Shown: positions 17,136-25,106 of the stretch, one piece after another
Position numbering within the stretch: position 1 is the stretch's first letter
Layout: each line of letters starts with the position of its first letter
Assembly (NCBI RefSeq): GCF_010730355.1
Contig: NZ_AP022576.1
Span: 5,270,001 to 5,334,000 of the forward strand
Direction of reading: 5' to 3'
Origin: Mycobacterium florentinum
GTDB lineage: Bacteria; Actinomycetota; Actinomycetes; Mycobacteriales; Mycobacteriaceae
Length of the DNA stretch: 64,000 nucleotides
Translations under genes and position numbers: made by a program
The notes under the pieces: model-generated
What the model was told of the DNA's origin: nothing
The model's database searches: none
The model's input: only the letters and a program-made list of their open reading frames with translations

Positions 17136-18016
17136 CTGCCTCGAACGACGATCGCGTGCTTTTCGAGATCGATGCGGGCAAGAGAATCGCGACGATCACG
17201 CTGAACAATCCAAAGCAGCGCAACTCCTACGACGCCGGCATGCGTGAGGCCGTCGGCCGCTGCCTGGATCGGGTGGCCGACGACGACGATCTGACCGTGG
17301 TGCTGCTGCGCGGAGCCGAGGGGGTCTTTTCCACCGGGGCCGACATGAACAACGCATACGGCTGGTATGGCGACAAGTCCAAGGCGCCCGATGCGGCCAA
17401 GCGGCGACCCAGCCAGCGCAGACGACTTACGGTGGACCGCAAGTCATTTAGCTTCTATCACAACTTCATGGGCTTTCCGAAGGTGACGGTGGGGGAGATC
17501 TCCGGCTACGCCCTGGGCGGTGGCTTCGAGATGGCGCTGATGACCGACATCTCGGTGATCGCGCGCGACACGAAGGTCGGCATGCCGGCGACGCGTTTCC
17601 TGGGGCCGGCGCTGGGCAGCCTGCACATGTTCTTCCACCGGTTGGGGCCGGTGCTGGCCCGGCGGCTGCTGTTGACCGGTGACGTGATCGAAGCGGGCGA
17701 GCTCGAACATCTTGGAATCTTCACCGAGACATGCGATCCCGGCGCCGTGACCGCGCGCGCCCGGTACTGGGCCGAGAAGGCGGCGAAGATGCCCGCCGAC
17801 GGGGTCGTCATCGCCAAGGAGGCGTTCCGCCTGGTCGAGCAGAGCCAGGCGTACAACGGTGAGGAAGTCGCGAGCTATCTTTTCCACGCCTTCGGCACCA
17901 ACCTGCAGTTCGGGCCCGACGAGTTCAACTTCGTCAAGACTCGAGCCCAACACGGCACCAAGGAAGCATTCCGGTTACGCGACGAGCACTTCCATGTGCC
18001 GGAACCGGAAGCCTAG
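17132..18016 (+). CDS. Enoyl-CoA hydratase/isomerase (crotonase)
   Basis: A 294-residue crotonase with RIATITLNNPKQRNSYDA, the FSTGADMNNAYG oxyanion segment and ALGGGFEMALMTD, in which the first catalytic Glu is present. The second Glu region reads GMPATRFLGPALGS and lacks a clear Glu. The N-terminal part carries a basic insertion (AKRRPSQRRRLT) between the oxyanion strand and the active-site helix. It is slightly longer than the usual 260 residues because of a C-terminal tail. It is translationally coupled to the thioesterase, and the TetR gene converges 15 bp downstream. Confidence 0.88.
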   Translation: MTASNDDRVLFEIDAGKRIATITLNNPKQRNSYDAGMREAVGRCLDRVADDDDLTVVLLRGAEGVFSTGADMNNAYGWYGDKSKAPDAAKRRPSQRRRLTVDRKSFSFYHNFMGFPKVTVGEISGYALGGGFEMALMTDISVIARDTKVGMPATRFLGPALGSLHMFFHRLGPVLARRLLLTGDVIEAGELEHLGIFTETCDPGAVTARARYWAEKAAKMPADGVVIAKEAFRLVEQSQAYNGEEVASYLFHAFGTNLQFGPDEFNFVKTRAQHGTKEAFRLRDEHFHVPEPEA

Positions 18017-18031
18017 CAACCGGATTCGTGC

Positions 18032-18826
18032 CTAGTGGTTCGCGGTCGTCTTGGGCCGCGAGGATGGTTTCGTCGCCTTGCGCGGCCGCGATGTCGTCGA
18101 CTTGGCTTTTGATCCCTCGTCGATCAACCGGTTGGCGTGGTCGAGGATGCAGGTGAGGCCGTACTCGAAATTGGTTTCATCCGGTGCGCCGATCCGGTGA
18201 CCTATCCGGCTTACCTGGGCGAGCAGCGGGGTCTTTTCGGGGTCGATGGCAACGGCATCCTCGATGGCGCGCGGGCCGACGTCGGAGGACTGGTTCTTTT
18301 CGTAGAGCCGCTGCAGTACCACCGAGCCGCGGACGTGCACCGAAACCGCCGAGTAGGTGTCAAAGGCATCTTCGGGGGTGAGGCCGGCCTCGACCAGGTT
18401 GGAGATCGCCTTCTCCATCTCGAGCGCGCCCAGGCGGGCCGCCTTGGGACTCAGCGCGGCGCGAATCAAAATCAGGTCGCACAGAATTGGGTTGCCCATG
18501 AACGTCTTACGCATCGAGCGCGCGTGGTTGCGCAGGGTTTCGCGCCAGTCGCTGGCTTCGACATAGGGCGTGGCGAACACATACTTGCTCAGGGCGCGGT
18601 CGGTCATCGCGTTGAGCAAGTCGTCCTTCTTGCGGAAATACCAGTAGATGCTGGTAACGCCGACGCCGAGGTGTTTGCCGAGCAGCGGCATGCTGAGGTT
18701 ATCGATCGACACCTGCTCGGCGAGTTCGAATGCGCCACTGATGATGTCGTCGGGGTTGATGGACCCGCGTTCGCGTCGTTGACGCTTATCAGCGGTTGCC
18801 TGCTTTGCCACTACGGGCACCTCCAT
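18032..18826 (-). CDS. TetR-family transcriptional regulator, candidate master regulator of the cluster
   Basis: A 264-residue TetR protein. The helix-turn-helix lies around residues 28-75 (IISGAFELAEQVSIDNLSMPLLGKHLGVGVTSIYWYFRKKDDLLNAM). It is followed by a TetR_C-type helical ligand domain and a basic Ser/Lys/Arg/Pro tail (KSTTSRPRKATKPSSRPK) that could add DNA contacts. The ATG at 18826 is annotated; a GTG at 18811 with GGAGG 7 bases upstream is an equally good start. It is divergent from the SDR-aldolase pair and faces one TACTGTA site plus two other inverted repeats. No specific binding can be proved from sequence. Confidence 0.9.
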   Translation of the reverse strand: MEVPVVAKQATADKRQRRERGSINPDDIISGAFELAEQVSIDNLSMPLLGKHLGVGVTSIYWYFRKKDDLLNAMTDRALSKYVFATPYVEASDWRETLRNHARSMRKTFMGNPILCDLILIRAALSPKAARLGALEMEKAISNLVEAGLTPEDAFDTYSAVSVHVRGSVVLQRLYEKNQSSDVGPRAIEDAVAIDPEKTPLLAQVSRIGHRIGAPDETNFEYGLTCILDHANRLIDEGSKAKSTTSRPRKATKPSSRPKTTANH

Positions 18827-18845
18827 CAAAATGTATCCTGAGCGT

Positions 18846-18861
18846 ACGGTTTTCCAACCGT
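18846..18861. promoter_or_regulatory. Perfect inverted repeat ACGGTT-N4-AACCGT upstream of TetR gene
   Basis: Arms of 6 bp are separated by TTCC and centred about 28 bp before the TetR start codon. This is the position expected of an autoregulatory operator. It does not match the TACTGTA consensus, so it may bind a different protein. Confidence 0.5.
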
Positions 18862-18896
18862 GCCACCGATTGAATCAAACTACCGGCAGATATGCT

Positions 18897-18916
18897 CCTA
18901 CCTGCGTATATGTAGG
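18897..18916. promoter_or_regulatory. Inverted repeat CCTAC-N10-GTAGG
   Basis: Five-base arms flank a 10-bp AT-rich centre (CTGCGTATAT), in the 251-bp gap between the TetR gene and the SDR gene. It could be a weak relative of the TACTGTA site (TAC...GTA halves) or an unrelated operator. Support is limited to symmetry and position. Confidence 0.35.
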
Positions 18917-18972
18917 CGTGTCGCCATTCGGGTATGACCGTCAACCGGGCTCTCGTACGCTTTTTCATCTGC

Positions 18973-18991
18973 TACTGTAATACCTATCGTA
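18973..18991. promoter_or_regulatory. TACTGTA palindrome, copy b
   Basis: TACTGTAATACCTATCGTA fits TACTGTA-N5-TACAGTA with a perfect left half. It is very similar to the reverse complement of copy c (TACTGTATACCTATCGGTA). It lies between the TetR gene and the SDR gene, followed by an AT-rich TATATA stretch at 19002-19007 that may be the -10 of the plus-strand pair. Confidence 0.6.
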
Positions 18992-19077
18992 GGCTTTTTG
19001 ATATATACGGCTGGACGGGCAAAGATGACCGGACGCACGCCATTGGCTGCCTCGCCGCGAGGGCCGCGGATATCACC

Positions 19078-19875
19078 ATGGATCTAGGCCTGGCGAATGC
19101 GACAGCAGTAGTTGTCGGAGGTAGCCGCGGCATGGGTTTGGCCGCGTCCCGTTGCCTCGCCGAAGACGGTGCCCGGGTGGCGGTGGTCGGCCGAACTCAA
19201 GCCTGCATCGATAGCGCGGTGACCGATCTCACCGGCCGTGGCAGCCCGGACGCCCTGGGATTCGCGGCCGACATCGGTGACGCCGCGGCGGTGGACAAGG
19301 TATTCGCCGAGATCTCCGCCCGATGGAACGGCGAACTCAACGTACTGATCAACACGGTCGGCCCGGGAGCGGCGGGCAGCTTCGAAAACCTCACCGACGA
19401 CCAGTGGCGTCAGTCCGTCGAAGACGGCGTGATGGGGATGGTGCGCTGCGTGCGTTCGGCGCTTCCGCTGCTGCGCAAGGCCCAGTGGGCACGCGTCGTC
19501 AACTTCTCGGCGCATTCGACACAGCGGCAAAGTGTCATGCTGCCCGCCTACACGGCGGCCAAGTCGATGCTGACGAGCGTCTCGAAGAACCTGTCCTTGT
19601 TGCTGGCCAAAGACGAGATCCTGGTCAACGTGGTGTCACCGGGCAGCATCGCGTCCGAGTCGCTCGTCGGCTGGGCCGACTCGGTCGGCGTCGACGGCAA
19701 CGACCCCTATCGCCTGATGGAGGCCATCGACAAGCACTTTGGCCATCCGGCACACATGCCGCGAGCCGGGCTGCCCGAAGAGATCGGGCCCGTTGTCGCG
19801 TTCCTCGCGTCGCGGCGCAACTCCTACATGACCGGCGCCAACATCAACGTCGACGGTGGCTCAGACTTCACCTGA
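19078..19875 (+). CDS. SDR-family oxidoreductase
   Basis: A 265-residue short-chain dehydrogenase. The Rossmann motif is AVVVGGSRGMGLA near residue 15, with the NTVGPG motif at about 90. The active-site Ser is in VVNFSAHS, and the Tyr-Lys pair is in PAYTAAKSM. The C-terminus ends TGANINVDGG. An upstream frame extends to 18934, but the ATG at 19078 gives the normal N-terminus MDLGLANATAVVVGG. It is followed after 34 bp by the DapA-type aldolase, and both probably start from the promoter under copy b of the TACTGTA motif. Likely oxidises a hydroxyl intermediate before aldol cleavage. Confidence 0.9.
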   Translation: MDLGLANATAVVVGGSRGMGLAASRCLAEDGARVAVVGRTQACIDSAVTDLTGRGSPDALGFAADIGDAAAVDKVFAEISARWNGELNVLINTVGPGAAGSFENLTDDQWRQSVEDGVMGMVRCVRSALPLLRKAQWARVVNFSAHSTQRQSVMLPAYTAAKSMLTSVSKNLSLLLAKDEILVNVVSPGSIASESLVGWADSVGVDGNDPYRLMEAIDKHFGHPAHMPRAGLPEEIGPVVAFLASRRNSYMTGANINVDGGSDFT

Positions 19876-19909
19876 TCTCAAATCGCTTGGCCGACAAAAG
19901 GAGTGAACT

Positions 19910-20914
19910 GTGGCGACAGCTGCGCAGGCGCGTACCTGGGCGCGCGGAGCATTGCGGGGAATCGGTGACTCCCTCTATACCCCGTTCTGCGGCACCGACG
20001 GCGATGACATCGACTGGGATGCCTACCGGACGCTGGTGCGTTACTGCGTCGGTGATCTCGGGCACCCGATGTTGTGGTGCACCAGCGGAATCGCCGAGTT
20101 CTGGTCGCTGACTATCGACGAGCGGAAACGCTTGCTGGAAGTGGCGATCGAGGAGGCGCGCGCCATCAACCCCGACGTCGTGATCCAGGCCTGTACGGCC
20201 GCCATGGCGCCCAAGGATTGTCTGGATCTGACGCGGCACGCCCAGCAGGCGGGCGCCGATATCGCCTACATCCAGACGCCGATGATGGAGGCCCACGGGG
20301 GCGAAGGCGTGTTGCGCTTCTTCAAATACATTGCTGCGCGTACGGATATCGCACTGGGGATGTTCAATTCGCCGTCCTCGGGGTATGTGTTGACCCCGGC
20401 CGAAAGCGCCCGGATCTACGACGAGGTACCCGCGGTGTGCGCCACCAAGGAGGGCGCCTTCCGTCCCGAGGCCAGCCGCCGGCTGCACGAATTAGCGCCC
20501 GGCCTGGCGGTATGGGAATGCGACAGGACGGTGTATCGCGCCGGGTGGTTGCGGGCGGGGATCGTCTGCCCGGCCCAATTGGGCACCGCTGGTTATCTTT
20601 TCGAAACGCCGCAGCGGCGGCAGTTCTCCGAGTATTGGGACCTGATACTCAACGACAAGCTGCTCGAGGCAATGGACTACGGGCGCGAATCCGGCATGGA
20701 CCAATTCGATCTGGACATCGGGTCTTGGTGGACCTGCTACCCGGGCCGATCCGATTACTTCACCCACTGGGGCGGGGCGTTCAAGTACGCCGCATCCTTG
20801 TTGGGCCTGCCGATCGGTGACTACCCGCATTCCCGGCCTCCGCAGGCGGAGCTGCCCGCCGAGGCCAAGGCCCAAATGGAGACGGCGTACCGCCGGCTCG
20901 GGCTCATCGACTAG
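19910..20914 (+). CDS. DapA/NAL-superfamily aldolase (hydratase-aldolase-like)
   Basis: A 334-residue TIM-barrel Schiff-base lyase. The imine-forming Lys is in CATKEG at about 185 and the proton-relay Tyr is in the barrel strand before PMM. The start is GTG at 19910, with AAAAGGAG upstream. Within this superfamily its setting among degradative genes argues against lysine biosynthesis and for a retro-aldol step on a side chain, as in hydroxybenzylidenepyruvate hydratase-aldolases. Relatively long C-terminal region (YPGRSDYFTHWGGAFKY) compared with DapA (about 290 residues). It converges with a tiny CsbD-like gene, overlapping by 4 bp. Confidence 0.85.
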   Translation: MATAAQARTWARGALRGIGDSLYTPFCGTDGDDIDWDAYRTLVRYCVGDLGHPMLWCTSGIAEFWSLTIDERKRLLEVAIEEARAINPDVVIQACTAAMAPKDCLDLTRHAQQAGADIAYIQTPMMEAHGGEGVLRFFKYIAARTDIALGMFNSPSSGYVLTPAESARIYDEVPAVCATKEGAFRPEASRRLHELAPGLAVWECDRTVYRAGWLRAGIVCPAQLGTAGYLFETPQRRQFSEYWDLILNDKLLEAMDYGRESGMDQFDLDIGSWWTCYPGRSDYFTHWGGAFKYAASLLGLPIGDYPHSRPPQAELPAEAKAQMETAYRRLGLID

Positions 20915-21057
20915 TCAAAGCCCTTGCGCAGCGCCTCGGCCCTGTCCTGCTGCGCTTGCCCCTGCCGGATCCAGTCGTTGCGGCCCGCGACGGTGCCGAC
21001 CGCTTCCGTGGCCTTGCCGACGACGTCGATGACGACGCCCTTGACGGTGTCGAGCAT
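20911..21057 (-). CDS. Small CsbD-like / microaggregate-binding-type protein
   Basis: A 48-residue protein too short for most gene callers. It begins MLDTVKGVVIDVVGKATEAV, continues with GTVAGRNDWIRQGQAQQDRA and ends RKGFD. This is the amphipathic, Lys/Ala/Gly-rich pattern of CsbD-like stress proteins. The ATG at 21057 is preceded by GGGAGGGAA about 8 bases upstream, a strong ribosome site. The stop overlaps the end of the aldolase gene convergently. A general stress role is inferred from the family only. Confidence 0.78.
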   Translation of the reverse strand: MLDTVKGVVIDVVGKATEAVGTVAGRNDWIRQGQAQQDRAEALRKGFD

Positions 21058-21358
21058 TGGCGATTCCCTCCCGCTGCCTGGTGGCTGCCTCCACTACCTT
21101 TCCTTCCCTGCTCCCCCGGCCTTCCCTGCCGGCCGACGCGGGAAACCACGATTGGACCGTGGCCCTCGCCACAGTGTGCGACGTCGACCCGACTCCGGTG
21201 GCCTCCCGGACTGCGGCTCATATCGGTGAAATTCGCCGTTTGGCCTGGGTTCACGGTGCCGCGGGGACGGTTGTGGAATGCAGTACCGATAGGTATACAG
21301 TATGGGTACAAAGCCCACCGAAATCCGTAGTCAAAAGCATGAGGAGGTGCCGCGGAAG
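21058..21358. other. Intergenic region, 301 bp, divergent promoters
   Basis: Lies between the small CsbD-like gene (minus) and the crotonase at 21359 (plus). It holds the ribosome site of the small gene at 21061-21073, a pyrimidine-rich stretch at 21080-21130, copy c of the TACTGTA motif at 21284-21302, and the GAGGAGG ribosome site at 21341-21347. An in-frame ATG at 21302 extends the crotonase frame, but the strong ribosome site favours 21359. No other gene is seen. Confidence 0.6.
21284..21302. promoter_or_regulatory. TACTGTA palindrome, copy c
   Basis: TACCGATAGGTATACAGTA has a perfect right half. Its reverse complement resembles copy b over nearly its whole length. It sits about 57 bp upstream of the start of the six-gene operon 21359-28220. 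The TATACAGT segment could double as the -10 of that operon. Confidence 0.6.
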
Positions 21359-22216
21359 ATGTCCGGCAGCGACGGTGCCTCCCAGGACCCCCAAGCTGAC
21401 GACGCGGTGCTCTACGAGGCCACGGAGACCGGCGTCGCAATCCTGACGTTCAACCGGCCGGATCGCCTCAACGCGTGGGGTCCCGACATCGCGGCCGGGT
21501 TCTACGCCGCCGTCGACCGCGCCGAATCCGATCCCGCCGTCCGGGTGATCGTGCTGACCGGTCGGGGCCGAGGGTTCTGCGCCGGTGCGTATTTGGGCGC
21601 GCCGGGCGGGGCGGCCAAGGTCGGCGAATCGATGGAGCAGGCCGGGCAGACGAATCTCGCCGACCTGGTCGGTGAACGACCGCCGCATTTTGTCACCACG
21701 CTGCGCAAGCCGGTCATCGCGGCCATCAACGGTGCGTGCGTCGGCATCGGCCTGACCCAGGCGCTGATGTGCGACGTCCGGTTCGCCGCCGCGGGGGCCA
21801 AGTTCGGCGCCGTGTTCGCTCGCCGGGGCCTGATCGCCGAATTCGGTATCTCGTGGATCCTTCCCCGGTTGACCAGCATGGGCATCGCGCTCGATCTGCT
21901 GCTGAGTGCACGCACCTTTCTTGCCGAGGAGGCCGCCGAGCTCGGGCTGGTCAAGGAGGTCGTGGCGGCCGACGACCTGATGAAGCGTGTGCTGGAGTAC
22001 GCCGAGGACATGGCGGCCAATTGCTCGCCGGCATCGATGGCGGTGATCAAACGGCAGGTCTACGGCGACGACATCCGCGATGTCGTGGACGCGAACAGCC
22101 GGTCCGAAGTCCTGGTGCACGAGGCGATGTCGCGGCCGGACGTCATCGAAGGGATCACCAGCTTCCTCGAAAAGCGGCCGCCGCAGTTTCCGTCGCTGCG
22201 CCCAACAGACGGCTAG
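21359..22216 (+). CDS. Enoyl-CoA hydratase/isomerase (crotonase), atypical
   Basis: A 285-residue crotonase with GVAILTFNRPDRLNAW. The oxyanion segment FCAGAYLG has Tyr where the usual Asp follows CAGA. GIGLTQALMCD lacks the first catalytic Glu, while GLIAEFGISW retains a Glu near the second position, a pattern closer to isomerase-type members. The start is ATG at 21359, 11 bases after GAGGAGG. It heads an operon with amidohydrolase, ligase, amidohydrolase and two acyl-CoA dehydrogenase genes, all closely spaced on the plus strand. Confidence 0.88.
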   Translation: MSGSDGASQDPQADDAVLYEATETGVAILTFNRPDRLNAWGPDIAAGFYAAVDRAESDPAVRVIVLTGRGRGFCAGAYLGAPGGAAKVGESMEQAGQTNLADLVGERPPHFVTTLRKPVIAAINGACVGIGLTQALMCDVRFAAAGAKFGAVFARRGLIAEFGISWILPRLTSMGIALDLLLSARTFLAEEAAELGLVKEVVAADDLMKRVLEYAEDMAANCSPASMAVIKRQVYGDDIRDVVDANSRSEVLVHEAMSRPDVIEGITSFLEKRPPQFPSLRPTDG

Positions 22217-22235
22217 TACCTCCGAAGGGATGATC

Positions 22236-23438
22236 ATGAACAGCTTGAGCTACAAGGCGATTGACGTCGACAACCACTACTACGAACCGCTGGACGCCTT
22301 CACCCGGCACCTCGACAAGGCGTTCAAGACGCGCGGCGTGCAGATGGTCACCCAAGGCAAGCGCACCTTGGCCGTGATCGGGGGCCGGGTCAACCACTTC
22401 GTCCCCAACCCCACCTTCGATCCGATCATCGTGCCGGGCTGCCTGGATCTGTTGTTCCGCGGCGAGATTCCCGAAGGCGTCGACCCGGCCTCGCTGATGA
22501 AGGTCGAGCGGCTCACCGAGCACCCCGAGTACCAGAATCGCGACGCCCGCATCACGGTGATGGACACCCAGGACATCGAAACGGTGTTCATGCTGCCGAC
22601 GTTCGGGTGTGGGGTCGAGGAGGCACTCAAGCACGACATCGACGCGACGATGGCGTCGGTGCACGCCTTCAACCTGTGGCTCGACGAGGACTGGGGTTTC
22701 GACCGTCCCGACCGCCGCATCATCGCAGCGCCGATCATCTCGCTGGCCGATCCGGCCAAGGCGCTCGAAGAGGTCGACTTCGTGTTGGCCCGCGGCGCCA
22801 AGCTGGTGCTGGTGCGTCCGGCGCCGGTGCCGGGCTTGGTCAAGCCGCGGTCCTTGGGTCATCCCAGCCACGACCCCGTCTGGGCCCGGCTGGCGGAGGC
22901 GGGGGTACCGGTGGGATTCCACCTGTCCGACAGCGGTTATCTGCACATCGCGGCGGCGTGGGGCGGCAAGGCGACCTTCGAAGGGTTCGGCGCCAAGGAT
23001 CCGCTGGACAACGTGCTGCTCGATGACCGCGCGATCCACGACACGATGGCCTCGATGATCGTGCATGGTGTGTTCACCCGCCATCCGAAACTGAAGGCGG
23101 TCAGCATCGAAAACGGTTCCTACTTCGTGCATCGGCTCGTCAAGCGCCTCAAGAAGGCGGCCAACACCCAGCCGCGTGACTTCCCCGAGGATCCGGTCGA
23201 GCAGCTACGCAACAACGTGTGGATCGCCCCGTACTATGAGGACGACCTGCCGGAGCTGGCCGAGGTCATCGGCGTCGACAAGATCCTGTTCGGCTCCGAC
23301 TGGCCACACGGTGAAGGCCTCGAGTCGCCGGTGTCGTTCACCGGGGAACTCACCGCCTTCAGCGAGTCGGATATCCGAAAGATCATGCGCGACAACGCGT
23401 TAGAGCTTCTCGGTGCCAAAGCCGCAGTGGCGGCTTAG
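22236..23438 (+). CDS. Amidohydrolase-2 family metal-dependent hydrolase
   Basis: A 400-residue TIM-barrel protein of the amidohydrolase_2 (ACMSD-like) family. Candidate metal ligands are His in IDVDNHYYEP, His in VGFHLSDSG at about 230, and Asp in FGSDWPHGEG at about 350. In ACMSD relatives these bind Zn and support decarboxylation or hydrolysis; ring-cleavage hydrolases also belong here. The ATG at 22236 has GAAGGG 6 bases upstream; an in-frame ATG at 22230 overlaps that site. It shares NHF/DFIPNPTF and C-terminal features with the amidohydrolase at 28318, so the two are paralogues. Confidence 0.88.
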   Translation: MNSLSYKAIDVDNHYYEPLDAFTRHLDKAFKTRGVQMVTQGKRTLAVIGGRVNHFVPNPTFDPIIVPGCLDLLFRGEIPEGVDPASLMKVERLTEHPEYQNRDARITVMDTQDIETVFMLPTFGCGVEEALKHDIDATMASVHAFNLWLDEDWGFDRPDRRIIAAPIISLADPAKALEEVDFVLARGAKLVLVRPAPVPGLVKPRSLGHPSHDPVWARLAEAGVPVGFHLSDSGYLHIAAAWGGKATFEGFGAKDPLDNVLLDDRAIHDTMASMIVHGVFTRHPKLKAVSIENGSYFVHRLVKRLKKAANTQPRDFPEDPVEQLRNNVWIAPYYEDDLPELAEVIGVDKILFGSDWPHGEGLESPVSFTGELTAFSESDIRKIMRDNALELLGAKAAVAA

Positions 23439-23450
23439 GCGGCCCGGCCA

Positions 23451-25106
23451 GTGAGTGAATGGACCGTCGGAGCGGCTTTCGACGCGATCGCCGACGTCAT
23501 CGGCGACCGCGTGATGACGGTATGCGGAGCGCGGCGCAGCACCTTCGCCGAGTCCGCGAGCCGAACCAACGGGTTGGCGAACTTCTTGAACGCCAACGGC
23601 TTCGGCGCGCACCGCGAGCGGGACACGCTGAACCGCTGGGAATGCGGTCAGGACCGGGTCGCGCTGCTGATGTACAACGACCTGTACCCGGACGCGGTGA
23701 TCGCGTGTCTGAAAGCCCGGGTGGTCCCGGTCAATGTGAACTACAGCTATTCGCCGCGGGAGATCGCCGAGCTGTTCTCCTACGTGCGGCCCCGCGGCAT
23801 CATCTATCACTCCTCGCTCGGTGCGCGGTGTGCAGAGGTGCTGCCGTCGGACGGTGCCGAGCTGCTGATCTCGATCGACGACGGCAGCGGCGCCGCCGAA
23901 CTGCCGGGTGCGGTATCGCTGGATGATGCGCTGGCGCAAGGCGGTTCGGCAAGTCCGGCGCCGGGATCGCCCGACGACCTGATCATGATGTGCACCGGCG
24001 GGACCACCGGCCGTCCCAAGGGAGTGTTGTGGCGGCAAAGCGACATGTACGTGGCGTCGATGGTCGGTGCCGACCACGCCAGTGTCGAGGAGATCCACGC
24101 CAAGGTGCGCGGGGGCGGGCAGGCGTGGTTCGCGGTCTCGCCGCTGATGCATGCCGCCGGCATGTGGACCGCCTTCTCGGCGATCATGAACGGGTTCACG
24201 GCCGTGCTCTATGACGGGCAGGGCAAACTCGACGTGCGCTCGGTGTGGCAGACCGCCGAGCGCGAACGGGTCGGCATGATGACGATGGTTGGCGACGCCT
24301 ATGCCGGCCCGCTGGTCGCCGAGTTGCAACGAGGTAGCTACGACTTGTCGTCGCTGAACGGGATCGGCACCGGCGGTGCCGCGACGAATCCAAAGTTCAA
24401 GCGCGCGTTGATGGAAAAGTTGCCGCAGGTCACCGTCATCGACGGCTACGGCTCGTCGGAATCCGGGAACATGGGGTTCGGGCACAGTCAACGCGGCACG
24501 CAGAGTGAGACTTTCGTGTTACGCGAGGGCGGAGCGGTGGTGTCGGAGGATCGCACCCGGTTCCTGCAGCCAGGTGATCCCGAGATCGGCTGGGTGGCGC
24601 GCAGCGGCCGGATCCCATTGGGCTACTTCGACGACGCCGAGGCCACCGAGCGCACCTTCCCGGAGATCGACGGTACGCGGGTGGTGATTCCCGGCGACCG
24701 GGCGAGCATCGAATCCGACGGCACCCTGCGCCTGTACGGACGCGATTCGCTGGTGGTGAACACCGGCGGTGAAAAGGTTTTCGTCGAAGAGGTTGAAGAG
24801 GTGCTGCGTACCCACCCCGGCGTCGCCGACGCGTTGGTGGTGGGGCGGCCCAGCGAGCGGTGGGGCCAGGAAATCGTCGCGCTGGTCGAGCTGCAGCCGG
24901 ATGCCGGTGTCGTCGAAGAAGCCGAGCTCGCAGCCCTGTGCAAGTCGCAGCTGGCCCACTTCAAAGCGCCCAAGGCGATCCTGCTGGTGGAGCAGATCCA
25001 GCGGCTCGGCAATGGCAAACCGAACTACCGCTGGGCTAAACAAGCTGCCGCAGACCAGCTCCCGGCTACCGCACTGGCCGGCGCCGATGCGGAAGGATCC
25101 GCATGA
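23451..25106 (+). CDS. Acyl-CoA synthetase (FadD type)
   Basis: A 551-residue ANL-family ligase with the A3 loop MCTGGTTGRPKGVLW, YGSSESGNMG, and GGEKVFVEEVEEVLR. The C-terminal lysine is in GNGKPNYRWAK rather than GKxD. This sub-type, with GGTTG-x-PKGVLWRQ, also includes the enzyme at 35633-37285 and resembles FadD ligases used in steroid side-chain degradation. The start is GTG at 23451, 12 bp after the amidohydrolase stop. The stop overlaps the next amidohydrolase by ATGA. It probably activates the pathway's acid. Confidence 0.91.
   Translation: MSEWTVGAAFDAIADVIGDRVMTVCGARRSTFAESASRTNGLANFLNANGFGAHRERDTLNRWECGQDRVALLMYNDLYPDAVIACLKARVVPVNVNYSYSPREIAELFSYVRPRGIIYHSSLGARCAEVLPSDGAELLISIDDGSGAAELPGAVSLDDALAQGGSASPAPGSPDDLIMMCTGGTTGRPKGVLWRQSDMYVASMVGADHASVEEIHAKVRGGGQAWFAVSPLMHAAGMWTAFSAIMNGFTAVLYDGQGKLDVRSVWQTAERERVGMMTMVGDAYAGPLVAELQRGSYDLSSLNGIGTGGAATNPKFKRALMEKLPQVTVIDGYGSSESGNMGFGHSQRGTQSETFVLREGGAVVSEDRTRFLQPGDPEIGWVARSGRIPLGYFDDAEATERTFPEIDGTRVVIPGDRASIESDGTLRLYGRDSLVVNTGGEKVFVEEVEEVLRTHPGVADALVVGRPSERWGQEIVALVELQPDAGVVEEAELAALCKSQLAHFKAPKAILLVEQIQRLGNGKPNYRWAKQAAADQLPATALAGADAEGSA

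Noticed and set aside
18811..18826. Fixing a single start for the TetR gene
   Set aside because: ATG 18826 and GTG 18811 are both plausible (the latter has the better ribosome site). No sequence feature decides between them.
21302..21358. Longer start for the crotonase at 21302
   Set aside because: The ATG overlaps the TACTGTA site and has no ribosome-binding sequence. GAGGAGG at 21341 favours ATG 21359.
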